A stretch of 64,000 bases of DNA from Diphasiastrum complanatum. Lineage: Eukaryota > Streptophyta > Lycopodiopsida > Lycopodiales > Lycopodiaceae. The stretch is from positions 46,190,255 through 46,254,254 of the forward strand of contig CM055111.1 in the NCBI GenBank assembly GCA_029204225.1. Reading direction: 5' to 3'. Below the pieces are notes generated by a model that made no database searches, had not been told where the DNA came from, and saw only the letters and a list, made by a program, of their open reading frames with translations. Below are positions 22,692 through 34,487 of this stretch, one piece after another. A program made the position numbers and the translations under genes. Each line of letters begins with the position of its first letter. Position 1 is the first letter of the stretch.

Positions 22692-23675
22692 TGAAGAAAC
22701 AAAGTGTTTATGATTACAAAGCCTTGCTAGCTTCTAGCCCTTACACCTGACGAAGATTTTTGCAAACTCGAACATCTTGAGACACAAAAGAGTTTCGCAA
22801 ACACAAAAGTCAACAGAGACAAAGACGAACGGTTCGCGAAGACGAATGATCCACGAACGAGATTCCTTTGCGGTCCAGCAAGAGAGAAAGGCAGACGAGG
22901 TAAACGAAACCAACGGTGAAAACGAAATCCATTCTGTCCTCACACTCCAAGGAGTACACCAGAGATTACGCAAGTACCCAGAAGTACAGAGATCTGACCT
23001 GATGGCATGACGTCAGCAGATACTTCCTAGGTCGTGGCTAATCTGCCACTCTTGTAATTCCTTGATTAGTTGTAGATGTATAATCACTCTAATCTTAGAT
23101 TTACATAGAGAGACCGTACTTACTGGATAATACTTGACATATATCAGAACATGATACACATAGTATAACTAAGAGAAGAGACACTGAAGAAGTCTGATGC
23201 TAGTAAGCAATCAAGACGAACACGGACAGAAGCTCCGCCTGCGTGCGAGAAGATAATTATGTCTGGGATCAGAAGATCCAATTGTCCGCTCGTGAAGCAA
23301 GACTACTACTCGTGAGAAAACTGTGCTTTTCTCATGCCAACGCACTGCGTGGATTCGCATGCAGTGCCCTGAAGAAATCAGAGAAAATCAATATAGATTA
23401 TTTTATAGTTGTGTCTGATCTTGAATGTTGAATGCTTATGCTGTTTATTTCATATGTCTGAGTTTTCTTGTTCTCTTTGAATTCTGCACCTTGGTTGAAA
23501 TTAAGTCGAATGCTGTATTAATCTTATGAACGTAGATCAGTAGTAATTCACTACTCTCTGGAGGATTGTAGGAGTGTTTCTGCTGGCAGTGCCCAGCGAA
23601 CGCATCTGAACTCCATCCAAATCTTGAAAGAGAGTCGCGACTGTTTCGTGAATTTTCTTCTCACAATTCTCATCA
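22692..23675 (+). repeat. 5' LTR of Copia B
   Basis: TGAAGAAACAAAG...CATCA. The first 200 bases hold many ACGAA/GCGAA motifs (22790-22870). The partner is at 27387-28375. Confidence 0.92.
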
Positions 23676-23676
23676 G

Positions 23677-23689
23677 TGGTATCAAAGCC
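23677..23689 (+). other. Primer-binding site of Copia B
   Basis: TGGTATCAAAGCC one base after the 5' LTR matches the initiator tRNA-Met 3' end. Confidence 0.88.
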
Positions 23690-23787
23690 ACCCTGCCATA
23701 TTCTGACATAGCCAAGAAGCTAGCAGATCCAGGAGGCCAAGCATTCAGACAATCAACCATCAACAAGAAAACAGACTTCAAAAAGCA

Positions 23788-26700
23788 ATGGCTTCAATCA
23801 ACAGCATGCAGAGCAAGATCTGCACTATACTTAATTCTTCAGGATCTAACTTTCTAGTCTGGAAAGTTAAGACATCTTTGATACTCAAGGGCGAAGGACT
23901 CTTCTCCTGGGTGGATGGCACAGAAGAAATGCCTACGACAACAAGCAAAGAGCTACGCAAATGGAGGGAGAAAAATGACAAGGCAGTAGCCTTGCTATCA
24001 TCTTCCATCGAAGATAGCCTTACACTTGACCTGGCTACACTCTCCAAAGCTAAGGAGATGTGGGATGCACTGCTCACAAGATTTCAGATGAAATCAAGAA
24101 GTCAGATTATGATGTTGGAAGATCAGTTGACGAATCTGTAGTGGGATTGAAAAGACCTCACCTCTTTTGTGAGAAAGATGAAGGATCTGTTTCTATCACT
24201 ACACAACTCAGGAGCAGAGAATACAGTATCAGCTGAGAAGCAGCTCACATATCTGTTGAGAGCCTTACCCAGATCTTTCCAGACGACACGAACACTACTC
24301 GCGAAAGATCCTACCATGAACCTCGAAAAGGCGATTGTCGAGATTTGAGAGGAAGTCGAGACTAGAGAGCATCTTGATCACAAAGATGGTTCTGACCAGG
24401 CACTCTACGGCAACAGAGAAAAATCAAAGAAACAGTTCAAGCCTAAGAGGAAGTCGAATCAAAGGCAGGATCGTGACCAGCAAGTAGAGGGGACCAATAA
24501 AAGCAACCGGAAGACCAAAGGGAGGTCGAAACGACAAGATGCAGACAAGTAGAACTGCACAAGATGCAGAAGAGACGGGCATACAGTAGATACCTGCTGG
24601 CTCAATCCCAAGATTGAGTGTATCCATTGCCATAATAAGGGTCATGCAGCCATGGATTGCCGCTAGAGCCCAAGAAACAGATCAGCACAAAACAGATAGA
24701 AGAACAATAATAGTTCTTCCTATGTCGAGGAGCCCGAGAGGTCGAAGATGGGCAAAGAAAGAACGAACAAAAATTGTTCGACCGCCTACATCTGTGAAGA
24801 TGTGTGTGTAGCATCAACATTTGACACACACGAGGTGATCCTGGATTCAGGAGCCACCTCGCACTTCGTGACATCCAGACGAATCATGTCTGATTTCAGA
24901 AGTGCAGATCCCTCAAGATTCATAGTTCTTGGAGATGGATCCAGACATCAAGTGAACGGTATTGGTTCACTTTGGCTCAACACCAACGGCAGAGACAGAC
25001 GACTCGAAGATGTTCTGTTCGTGCCAACTCTGCAGCAAGACTTGCTGTCTGTAGCAAGAATAGCAGATGCAGGGATGCGTGTGACGTTTTTTAACGAAGC
25101 ATGCAACGTGATTGATGCCAGCACCAACACTCTCATTGCTCAAGGCAGAAGGAAGGGCAACCTATATCATATAAAGGTGTGCCTACCTAAAGATCAAATG
25201 CATCAGATCCATGATGACTCGTCGGACACTCTATGGCACATAAGACTCTACCACAGGAACTCATGGCACTCTACCAGGCAAGTCATCATGGAGCAATAAC
25301 AGAGGTCAGCATCTCAAATGCAACCAGTTCGACCACCTGTGATGCATGTTTGAAAGACAAAATGTCACACACACCATTCGTCAAAGACTCCTATAGAACG
25401 ACAAAGATTCTGAAGCTGGGGCATTCTGGCATCTGCGGTCCATTCAACATGATCTCAGTAGGAGGTTCAAAATACTATATAACCTTCATTGATGATTATA
25501 GCAAGTTTGCCAGAGTGTATTTTATTCAGAATAGATTTGAAGCACTTGATAAATTCACTAAATATGCAAAGATTTTTGAGTCATCTCCCATTTAAACGAC
25601 GAATCAGACGAAGAAAGATTCGAGAGACAACCTGTCACTGCAGTTTCTGTAAACCAAGATGGTTGCGGACTAAGCAGAGTAGACAAGGGCAAAGGCATAG
25701 CTGTTATGGGAGGATCTCCCAGAAGGTCAACAAGACCACGAAGAGCACCAACAAGATCTGTGCCAGGCAGCTTAGCTTCCACATCAGAAGAATTCTACGG
25801 GTTTAGTGATGAACCACAGACATTCGAGGAGGCGATTGAAGGTCCAGAAAAGGACAAATGGATCCAAGCCATGAACAAAGAGATGGAATCCATGAGGAAG
25901 AACCAGGTATGGACGTTGGTGCCATTACCTCATAAGCGCAAGAATGTCAAATGCAAATGGGTTTTCAAACTCAAATATGGACCAGACGGGAGTGTGACGA
26001 AATACAAGGCAAGACTGGTAGCGAAAGGTTTCTCTCAGAGATACGGTATTGACTACTTTGAAACCTTCTCTCTTGTCGTCAAACATTCATCCCTACGTCT
26101 GTTGTTTGCATATGCAGCAGCTTATGACCTCAGGATCCACATTGTGGACGAGAAGACAGCCTTCTTGCATGGCGAATAGATGAAGAGGTCTACATGGATC
26201 AACCCCCAGGATTTGTCTCGAATTCACTTCCTGACTATGTATGCAGAATGCATAGAAGCATCTACGGTCTGAAGCAATCAACCCGACAATGGTTCAAGAA
26301 GAAGGATCAGGCCCTGAAATCATTGGGATTCAAGCCTCTGTTGGCTGATTCCAATGTGTATGTCAGAGTTACAAATGGGCAGATCATCATAGTGGCTGTA
26401 TATGTGGACGACACTCTGATACTGTCAAGAGTGAACAACTAATTGCTGAAGTAAAGATAAACATCTCGAAGCATTTCGAGATAGTGGATCTGGGAGAAGC
26501 CAGGTGTTACCTAGGTTTACAAATTGAAAGGGACTATGAGGGAGGCAAGTTATACCTTCACCAGTCCAGATACACCCAGAAGATCCTAGAGGACTTTGGG
26601 ATGCTAAACTGCAAAGGAGCGAACACTCCAATGCTTGCAGAGACGGTGCTAACAAATGACGACTGTCCAAAGATTGAGGAAGAAAGAGAACAGATGTAGC

Positions 26701-27368
26701 TCACACCCTACAGGAGGTTGATAAGTTCACTGATGTACCTTGCAGACAACACACGTCCTGATATTGCTTATGCAATATTCAGGATGAGCCAATTTTGCAC
26801 GAATCCAGGCTCGACACATTGGAAGATTGCAAACGAATTTTGCAATATCTTCAATGAATGAGGGATTATGGCTTGTGTTATTGTCGTGGTGCAGGTCTCA
26901 GGACACTTTTCTACAGTGATGCTAGCTGGGCATCTCTCAGGGATGACTGTAAAAGTGTCTCAAGAGGATGCACCATCACATCAGGAGCAGCAGTTCTCTG
27001 GGTCAACAAGAAGCAGACCATTGTAGCCCAGTCGTCCTGCGAAGCAGAGTACGTAGCAGCAACGAAGATGGCCAACGAAATAATTTGGCTAAGACAGTTC
27101 CTGGACGAATTGGGTGAAACAAGGAACAAGCCATTGGTCTTGCAGATGGACAACACCTTTGCGATACACCTGACGAAAGATCCTGTGTTCCACTCAAGAA
27201 CGAAGCACATTGCGATCAAGTATCACTTGATCAGGGATCTGATTGAAAAGAAGATGATGCAGACCACCTTCATAGGAACGAAAGATATGGTTGCTGACAT
27301 CTTCACTAAAGCTTTGGACAAAGGGCTCTTTGAGAGGCAAAGGAGCAGTCTCGGGATCATAAAGCTAC
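23788..27368 (+). pseudogene. Copia B gag-pol with integrase deletion
   Basis: Gag begins at the ATG at 23788 (SNFLVWKVKTSLILKGEGL, LATLSKAKEMWDALLTRFQ). A TAG follows DQLTNL near 24140 and a TGA is near 24346. Two Cys/His knuckles lie near 24558-24662, the second with an in-frame TAG. Protease ILDSGATSHFV is near 24838 and pre-integrase LWHIRLYHRN near 25230. Integrase runs only to about 25593 (FIDDYSKFARVYF, then IFESSPI) and joins an acidic linker, so the second half of the catalytic core is gone. Reverse transcriptase (KWVFKLKYGPDGS, YVDDTLILSR) has a one-base loss near 26178 and another stop near 26440. RNase H (SDASWASLRDD, SSCEAEY, MVADIFTKAL) ends near 27368. Confidence 0.92.
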
Positions 27369-27371
27369 CAT

Positions 27372-27386
27372 GCTTTGAGAGGGAGT
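27372..27386 (+). other. Polypurine tract of Copia B
   Basis: TTTGAGAGGGAGT directly precedes the 3' LTR. Confidence 0.7.
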
Positions 27387-28375
27387 TGAAGAAACAAAGT
27401 GTTTCTGATTACAAAGCCTTGCTAGCTTTTAGCCCTTCACCCGACGAAGATGTTCACGAACTCGAACATCTGGAGACACGAAACACGAAGAGTTTTGCTA
27501 GCACGAAAGTCAACAGAGACGAAGACGAACGGTTTGCGAACACGAAGGATTCACGAACAAGATTCCTTTGCGGTCCAACAAGAGAGAAAGGCAGACGAGG
27601 TAAACGAAACCAATGGTGGAAACGAAATCCGTTCTGTCTTCACGCTCCAAGGAGTACCACCAGATATCATGCAAGTACCCAGAAGTACAGAGATCTGACC
27701 TGATGGCATGACGTCAGCAGATACTTCCTAGGTCGTGGCTAATCTGCCACTCTTGTAATTCCCTGATTAGTTGTAGATGTATAATCACTCTAATCTAGGT
27801 TTACATAGAGAGACCGTACTTACTGGATAATACTTGAGATATATCAGAACAGGATACACAGAGTGTAACTAAGAGAAGAGACACTAAAGAAGTCAGATGA
27901 TAGTAAGCAATCAAGACGAATATAGACAGAAGCTCCGCTTGCGTGCGAGAAGATAATTCTGTCTAGGATCAGAAGATCCAATTGTCCGCTAGTGAAGCGA
28001 GACTACTACTCGTGAGAGAACCGTGCTTCTCTCACGCCAACGCACTGCGTGGATTCGCATGCAGTGCCCTGAAGAAATCAGAGAAAATCAATATAGATTA
28101 TTTTCTAGTTGCATCTGATCTTGGATGTTGAATGCTTATGCTGTTTATTTCATATGTCTGAGTTTTCTTGTTCCCTTTGAATTTCGCACCTTGGTTGAAA
28201 TTAGGTCGAATGATGTATTAATTTTATGAACGTAGATAAGTAGTAACTGACTACTCTCTGGAGGATTGTAGGAGTGTTTCAGTTGGCAATGCCCAACGAA
28301 CGCATCTGAACTCCATCCGAATCTTGAAAGAGAGTCACGACTGTTTTGTGAATTTTCTTCTCACGATTCTTGTCA
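27387..28375 (+). repeat. 3' LTR of Copia B
   Basis: TGAAGAAACAAAG...TTGTCA, near-identical to 22692-23675, and followed by the GGCCC target copy. Confidence 0.92.
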
Positions 28376-28380
28376 GGCCC
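28376..28380. repeat. Right target-site duplication GGCCC
   Basis: Identical to 22687-22691. Confidence 0.9.
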
Positions 28381-28619
28381 CAAGTTTTATCGGTTTTGTA
28401 CAACGACTAATGAGTAAACAAAATTGGAAAGTGGTTAATTCACTAGTCCAACCCACAATATTTGGTATACGTAACTATAATATCAAACCGATTTCCATAC
28501 TCATGGTAGTACAAAACGATTCATTGGAAAATTCCTCATTATTCACTCAATTGAACGAGCATAACCAACAATTGTAAACTTATCCGAACTAAAATCAATG
28601 AATTTTCAATATTGTACCT

Positions 28620-29324
28620 TTATCTCTTGGCATCTCAATGATTTGAGCTACATATTTCTTCCACTTTGGATATGATTTTATCACATGTCCAAGCTTGTTG
28701 CAAATTTAATATAAATTCATCTTCTTGGCCTTTTTCTGGGACGTATTTCTTTTGGTGGGTCTTTGATGCCATTTGATCAAGCTCATCGAAATATTTGATT
28801 TGAGTCATCTCACGCACTCGTGTCTTGCTCTTCTTTGGTATGGGTGCCAATGGACTTGATTGAAATTGCTTCATGGATGCCATAAGCTTTAACATGGCTC
28901 AAGCCACCACTCCACCTTCCCAACGCCACCTTCCACACATTAGGCTCTTCTCTAGGTCCAAAGGGAGTAATTTCAAAGAATCAACTTTGCGATTGAGCCT
29001 CATGCCTAAATGTAGTTTGCCATCTCCACTCACGTCCATTGTTAGTAGGCTTGAGCACATTATGAAATTTCAAGTTTAGTCACAAGGCAAGATGTCACCA
29101 ACTACATTAATTAACCATTGAAATTTGCTACTAGAATTTAGTGCGACCAAGGTGTATTTACACACAAGTTCTTGACAAGTCCCTATTGTAAAATAGGGGT
29201 TTATTATTGGTTTATGAAGAAAATATGGCCTTGACCACTCTCTTTCACACAAAAGAGGGCATACATGTACGTGGATTTCACTTGGGGATTTAAAAAAGCC
29301 ATGCTGTGGCAAATCAAATCCCAC
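28620..29324 (-). pseudogene. Decayed unknown coding region
   Basis: Three minus-strand stretches read like one protein with few breaks: 29324-29076 (82 codons, with VCPLLCEREWSRPYFLHKP), a following piece with KPTNNGREWRWQT at about 29050-28990, and 28895-28635 (basic, KSKTRVREMTQIKYFDELDQ). No family was recognised. It lies just outside the Copia B 3' LTR and may be an old host or transposon gene. Confidence 0.3.
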
Positions 29325-29474
29325 GAGATGCTACTTGACATCCCCACCTTTCTAGGGCCGCTTTTTTTTCTTTATGCATTGGAGGATTGCAATGATGGTG
29401 GGAAGAGTAAAGATCGTGGCAATGGCGAAAAGAATGAGGGAGGTAGTGCTTGCCCTTTTTTGTGCATTGAAAAA

Positions 29475-29498
29475 GGGGGGAGGGGGGGGGGGGGGGGG
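29475..29498. repeat. Poly-G tract
   Basis: A run of G broken by one A after AAAAAG. Such runs are prone to sequencing slippage. Confidence 0.85.
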
Positions 29499-29539
29499 AC
29501 TCTCCAACAAAACCGATTTGCTCGATATGGGGTAAGTGT

Positions 29540-29630
29540 GATGGGAGCAACAACTTATGCCCGATCGTGTGTGAAATCGAATTAAGATGGGAGCAACACT
29601 TATGTACGATCGTGTGTGAAATAGAATTAA
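29540..29630. repeat. 45 bp tandem duplication
   Basis: Two imperfect copies (29540-29585, 29586-29630) starting GATGGGAGCAACA and ending GAATTAA, each with CGATCGTGTGTGAAAT. The rest of 29631-30230 shows no gene. Confidence 0.85.
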
Positions 29631-30238
29631 GAATCATTTGTGAGGGGCTCTTGGTTTGAAGCATGTGACAACGTGATATAAAATTATAACTAAACCATTA
29701 AAATTCATGCTTCATTTTACTCAGATCACTCTACGATACATGCAAATTTCCAACAAGCTAAAAAAATCATTTATTTAAATATTCTTCTCAGACATCTTGA
29801 AATCGTACTCATAATTTCTAGAGTTGATATGGAACCCAACACAAGAATGCCTGCTGTCCATCGAAGTTGAACGAGCATTTTGGAATTGTTTGACTAGTTA
29901 GTCCAAACTAAAGCATTTGCTTTTGCAAAAAAATTTCAATGGCCATGCTTAAATTTTTATATTGCTGAAAAATTTCTAAGCACCATGGTCTTTTTGGCCA
30001 CACAAGCAGTCCTTGAGTAAATCCAAGAGTGACACCATGGAACCGTTGGGCCGCGCTTATTGAAATTTGAATTCTAGAAATCGCTCCTCTTTTATTACTT
30101 AACAGAACATAACAGGACCTAACATAACCAGACAGGTACCCTATGCCTTGTAATATCTCTTAACAGAAAGATAACAACGCGTAGCAGAATTTAACTAGTT
30201 ATCGCTGACGATCACGTATTTTTGTAAAGATCGATCGA

Positions 30239-30327
30239 GAGAGAGAGAGACAGAGGGAGGCTAGGGAGACGGAGAGCGCAAGCGCGAGAACTAGTATCAT
30301 TGTTTGTTGAAGTAGATAGTAATAATC
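30239..30327 (+). promoter_or_regulatory. GA-rich 5' leader of the KEN-box gene
   Basis: A short (GA) run at 30239-30255 followed by a purine-rich stretch lies just upstream of the ATG. GA-rich leaders are common at plant transcription starts. No clear TATA box was assigned. Confidence 0.3.
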
Positions 30328-31580
30328 ATGCAGGCGAAGAGAGCAAGCAGAAGGATCAGATATGTTGCATCGGGCAAGGAAAACGCTTGTCCATCTGAAG
30401 TGGATGAGGGCAGGGTTCTGAATAAGAGCCCCCTACCCATCGGTTATCCTCGCATTCCGCTGCAAGACATTACGGACATCATCAGCCCTGAAAGTGTATG
30501 CCTCTAAGCTGATGTGTTTTTTTTTCGCCTTCATTAGCTTATTTTTTGTGTTTTCTGTATCATTTGATGGCGTTTTCATCCGATGTTTAGAAATGCCAAT
30601 GAGCAAATGAGTTAGCCACTAGTCCAAAAACTAACCTGAGAACAGAATACTATTCTCGATTAAGGTTTCTTAATGCATCTGAGGTTATTGCTAAACTACT
30701 TTATGAATCATTGCTGACATTACGAGATGACGAGTCGAGGAATCTAGATTGATGCGGTTCAGATGAGTTGAGGCCTTTTAAGCTGTTTAGAAATGTAAAT
30801 GAGCGAATCAATTACCAGCTAATCGAAGAAATGACAGTAGAGGAAATGACGGTAGAGGAGTCTATTATTCTCGATTGAAGCTTCTGAGATTCTAATGCAT
30901 TTTAGATTAGTGGTCGACTCCTTACTACACTTTTTGCCAAAAATAAGAGATGAAAATATATGAGCACTTGTATTTTTGCTGACCACTCTGTTCTATTGAT
31001 CTTCGCCCACAATGCAACATCGTTACAGCCTTAATAAAATCATCTTAGCATTTACGATGGCTTAAGCTTATTCGAGAATCTTTCATGAGAGACATAGGAT
31101 GAATGAAACCCCTAGAGACTACGTATCCAGGCGTGGAAAAGATAAATCAGACCTAAAAGCCAAGCGCCTTCCTGTCCAGGCTTTGATAGTGATGAAACTC
31201 GTTAGAAATGTAGAGCTGCAACTCTGATACTATATCTCTTAGTGGATAATAGAATGTGACAATTGTATCTATTTTTGCAGAATCTGCTATCAAATGAAGC
31301 TGGCAGCAGTCGGAAGCCAATGAAAACAAAGGGACGTAAGAAAGGTTCTTCCGATCTTCGTCAATCTTTGCAGCCTGTACAGATCGACAATGAACCTAGA
31401 ACAACAGTGGATAATGAACTCAAAGTGGAAGTCACGAAATCTCCGAAGTCGGTCAAGGAGACAGGTGAGTCCCAAACTACTCAAAATTCTTCAGATCCAC
31501 CCATTCCAAAGAAGAGGAAGCAGCCGCAAGGCACATCAAGAGCTAAATCGAGCAGCAGCAATATCATGAAGTTCCGATAA
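30328..31580 (+). CDS. Small KEN-box basic nuclear-type protein, two exons
   Basis: Exon 1 runs 30328-30495 (56 codons) and exon 2 31281-31580 (99 codons and TAA). The 785 bp intron starts GTATGC and ends TTTTTGCAG and is in phase 0. The product of about 155 residues is basic and has no membrane segment. Near residue 17 is GKENA, a KEN box that often marks proteins for APC/C-driven destruction in the cell cycle. IPLQDITDI lies near residue 43. The C-terminal half is rich in Lys, Ser and Pro, with PKKRKQPQ, a likely nuclear localisation signal. Directly after the stop, another frame reads VPIRDITKV and about 35 further sensible residues to about 31692, so the true C-terminus may lie there through a frameshift or another splice. 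A cell-cycle role is a guess; no known family is claimed. Confidence 0.55.
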
Positions 31581-31699
31581 GAGACATCACTAAGGTGGCC
31601 TTCTATCCTCCGAGGTTCCTTGCGAGAAAACGGCAGTATAATCCATTTGCAGAGCTAGGAGGGATTGCTAAGAATGACCAGCATGCCTGCTAGAGGAAA

Positions 31700-33133
31700 A
31701 AGTGTCCAGAGAAATCTGTCCAACTCTCTTGGACAATAGATGGAAGTTCAATTTTTTACGTGGTGCGATTCCGATTAGGCACACATTGGCAATCCTTGGC
31801 CAATGGATCTTACATAAGTATGTACATCTGTTTACCCTATTGAAACATTTCTAATATATTTCTCAATCAGAACACTATACAATTGTCACATAAAAATCGC
31901 CATTCCTATACCTGGCATAAGTTAATCAGTTCTATCGAAGTTAGGGTTGCTTTGGTTTTGCAATTTTAGCTTGCTTCTTGTGTTCGAAATTGTTATATGC
32001 TTTTAAAGAGTCTTAGGTGCTTGAGCTAGAAGCAATATTTGGAATGCTTCAGTATTTTCAGTTGATTATATTCCATTCACAAATGATTCTAGCTTGCTTC
32101 TCTTGTTTGAAATTGCTACATGCTTTCAGATAATCTAAGGTGCTTGAGTTAGAAGCAATTCTAAAACAGCTCAGATCTATGGTTTGTGGAAAGTCAGATT
32201 TATCCACTTCATTATATCAAGAACGTGATAGGGAAGATAGCAATGCTGATAAATGTGAAATACGAATTTATTTGGGTGAGGGAACTCGCATATCGGGGAA
32301 TGCTCTTTGCTCTTTTTAGGGACCTTCGCACCTCTTCAAGCTGCCTTTAAATTACGGCATAGCCTTTAAGGTGAGCCATGATTGAATCTCGTGAATGTCA
32401 TTAAAAGATTTTTCTCACACATAAAAAATGGCACATAAAGGATGCCTAAAAACTCCTCTTTTAATCTTCTAAACTTTTCTCACTTATGCATGATGGTTCA
32501 TAATCTTGTTTTTCAAAGACCTTCCAAACCTTTTATAGGCACGATGTTTTGTGAACTTTTTTTGTAGATTTAAAAATTAGAATTTCACAGAATGTACATA
32601 AAAGTGTGCATTTCAAGCACTTTAAATCCATGTGTCATTATAGCAAACGTCATCAAATCCTTTTACATACATATTTTTAGTATATACATTTATTGATAAA
32701 AAAATTAAGCCATTGATTTTGAGCTATTGCAATCAAGATATAAGATATCAAACATGCAAGATTTTGATATTTTTTAAATGTAAGTGTGTATAAGTCTTTC
32801 ATTACATTTTTATACTACTATCTATTTAAAAAAAAATCCTCTATGACTATAACATGTCCAAAACAAAAAGTTAGTTTGAAGATCCAATACAATAGATATG
32901 GGCATTTGGAGTTTTTTTAGTTGTTTGAATGAACAAAGCTAGAAGGATATTTACACTTCAAAATCACATTAATTTAGTGAATGTTGTATGTTGTTAAAAT
33001 AAAAATGTAACATCATTGCATAAATGCATTCAAATAGTAGCACAAATGAGTCATTTGTTTTCTAATATTTTATAAAAGTGCCAAGGTATAAAAATTGGGG
33101 ATTTTTTTACGTCATTTTCTTTGTCAATCCAAA

Positions 33134-33179
<46 letters not shown>

Positions 33180-33763
33180 ATCATCTTCAGACCTATACTT
33201 AAGCAAGTGTACTTTTACAACAGATCAATAGTCATTTTGCTCACAAGTGTTTAAAACATATATTTGTTTCTTATTGTTTCTTGTATTCCATGTGTATATG
33301 AATTGTGTAATTTTTGAGGTTAAAATATTGGCAGAACATCAATGTTTTTTTAATAAAATTTTTGATTAGCTCAACATTTTTTATGCTCTATACAAGTTTT
33401 ACATTAATCATTGTCATTTTTCTCTAATATTACATGCAATATAATGCTTTCAAAGTTGACTCTAAGATGAATGTTAATCTTTTTTACGGGTCGATTTATA
33501 TGCCATAATTTAGTCTCTACCAATATCAATTTGCTTTCCATTTCTATTTGATGTGCCTTCTTTCTTGTCTTTGATTTGTTGTTTAATTAAAATGTAAGTC
33601 CAATTTGCTAGTTTTGAAAGAGAGAGAATTTGTTGATTCTGACAAAATCAACTATTCCATGTGCAATATGTATATATTTCATGAGTATAAGCTATTTGTT
33701 GGTAATTAATCTACAACAATTATATTTGGATGGACTAAATTTTTTTATAGCATTTTAATTGTT
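31700..33763. other. AT-rich intergenic sequence
   Basis: No gene recognised. Two imperfect copies of a motif with CTAGCTTGCTTCT and GGTGCTTGAG(C/T)TAGAAGCAAT lie at about 31966-32030 and 32090-32160. A (TA)n run lies at 33135-33176. Confidence 0.5.
33135..33176. repeat. (TA)n microsatellite
   Basis: About 20 uninterrupted TA dinucleotides after AAATC. Confidence 0.95.
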
Positions 33764-33955
33764 GAAAATACAGAGAAAGGACCATAAATGAATGCCAAAA
33801 TGATTCACAAGAGTGATTGATTAATTGATCTATCAATTGTTACAAGACTAACTTAGAATTTGCTTCAAACAGGAACACAGACCATGCTACATAGTAACAC
33901 AGACAGAAAACACTCTCCACAGCAAGCTCACATAACAACTGCATTTCTCAAAATG
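33764..33955 (-). repeat. Fragment of a Copia A-like LTR
   Basis: Starts TGTTGAAAATACAG and shares AGGACCATAAATG and GATCTATCAATTGTTA-like blocks with the starts of the LTRs at 9286 and 43723. Similarity ends near 33955, where Copia B gag begins. It could be the lost 3' LTR of the Copia at 39803-44693, but no joining sequence proves that. Confidence 0.45.
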
Positions 33956-33958
33956 AAA

Positions 33959-34369
33959 TTACAACAGAAACAGATCCTTCATCTTTCTCACGAAAGAAGT
34001 GAGGTTCTTTTCATCCCACCGCAAATTCGTCAGTTGATCTAGCATCATGATTTGACTTCTTGATTTCGTCTGAAATCTGGTGAGTAATGCATCCCACATC
34101 TCCTTAGCTTTGGAGAGTGTAGCCAAGTCAAGTGTGAGACTATTTTCGATGGAAGATGATAGCAAGGCTACTGCCTTGTCATTTTTCTCCCTCCATTCGC
34201 GTAGCTCCTTGCATGTTGTCGTAGGCATTTCTTTTGTGCCATCCACCCAAGGGAATAATCCTTCGCCCTTGAGTATCAAGGATGTCTTAACTTTCCAAGC
34301 TAGAAAGTTAGATCCTGAAGAATCAAATATTGTGCAGATCTTGCTCTGCATGCTGCTGATTGAAGCCAT
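33959..34369 (-). pseudogene. Copia B gag fragment
   Basis: The ATG at 34367-34369 opens about 137 codons: SNFLAWKVKTSLILKGEGL, ELREWREKNDKAVALLSSS, LATLSKAKEMWDALLTRFQ, ending in VRKMKDLFLL. It is one codon shorter than its sister in MLDQLTN and keeps an open frame where the 22692 copy has stops. It is truncated at the left edge of the element. Confidence 0.85.
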
Positions 34370-34473
34370 TGCTTCTTGAAGTCTGTTGTCTTGTTGATGG
34401 TTGTTTTGTTTGAATGCTTGGCCTCTTGGATCTGCTAGCTTCTTGGCTATGTCAAAATATGATAGGATAACCT

Positions 34474-34486
34474 GGCTCTGATACCA
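34474..34486 (-). other. Primer-binding site of truncated Copia B
   Basis: The minus strand reads TGGTATCAGAGCC, one base from the LTR. Confidence 0.85.
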
Positions 34487-34487
34487 T

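Larger units (their letters stand above)
22692..28375 (+). mobile_element. Complete-ended Copia retrotransposon (family B)
   Basis: LTRs of 984 and 989 bp (22692-23675 and 27387-28375) start TGAAGAAAC and end in CA. There is a perfect GGCCC duplication, a tRNA-Met primer site at 23677, and a purine tract before the 3' LTR. The internal region of 3.7 kb is short for Copia because much of the integrase is missing. The two LTRs are very similar, so the insertion is fairly young although the coding region is broken; it may have been copied by enzymes supplied from elsewhere. Confidence 0.95.

Noticed and set aside
29265-29585. 106-codon plus-strand frame with a Gly run
   Set aside because: The Gly run comes from the poly-G tract and nothing else is recognisable.
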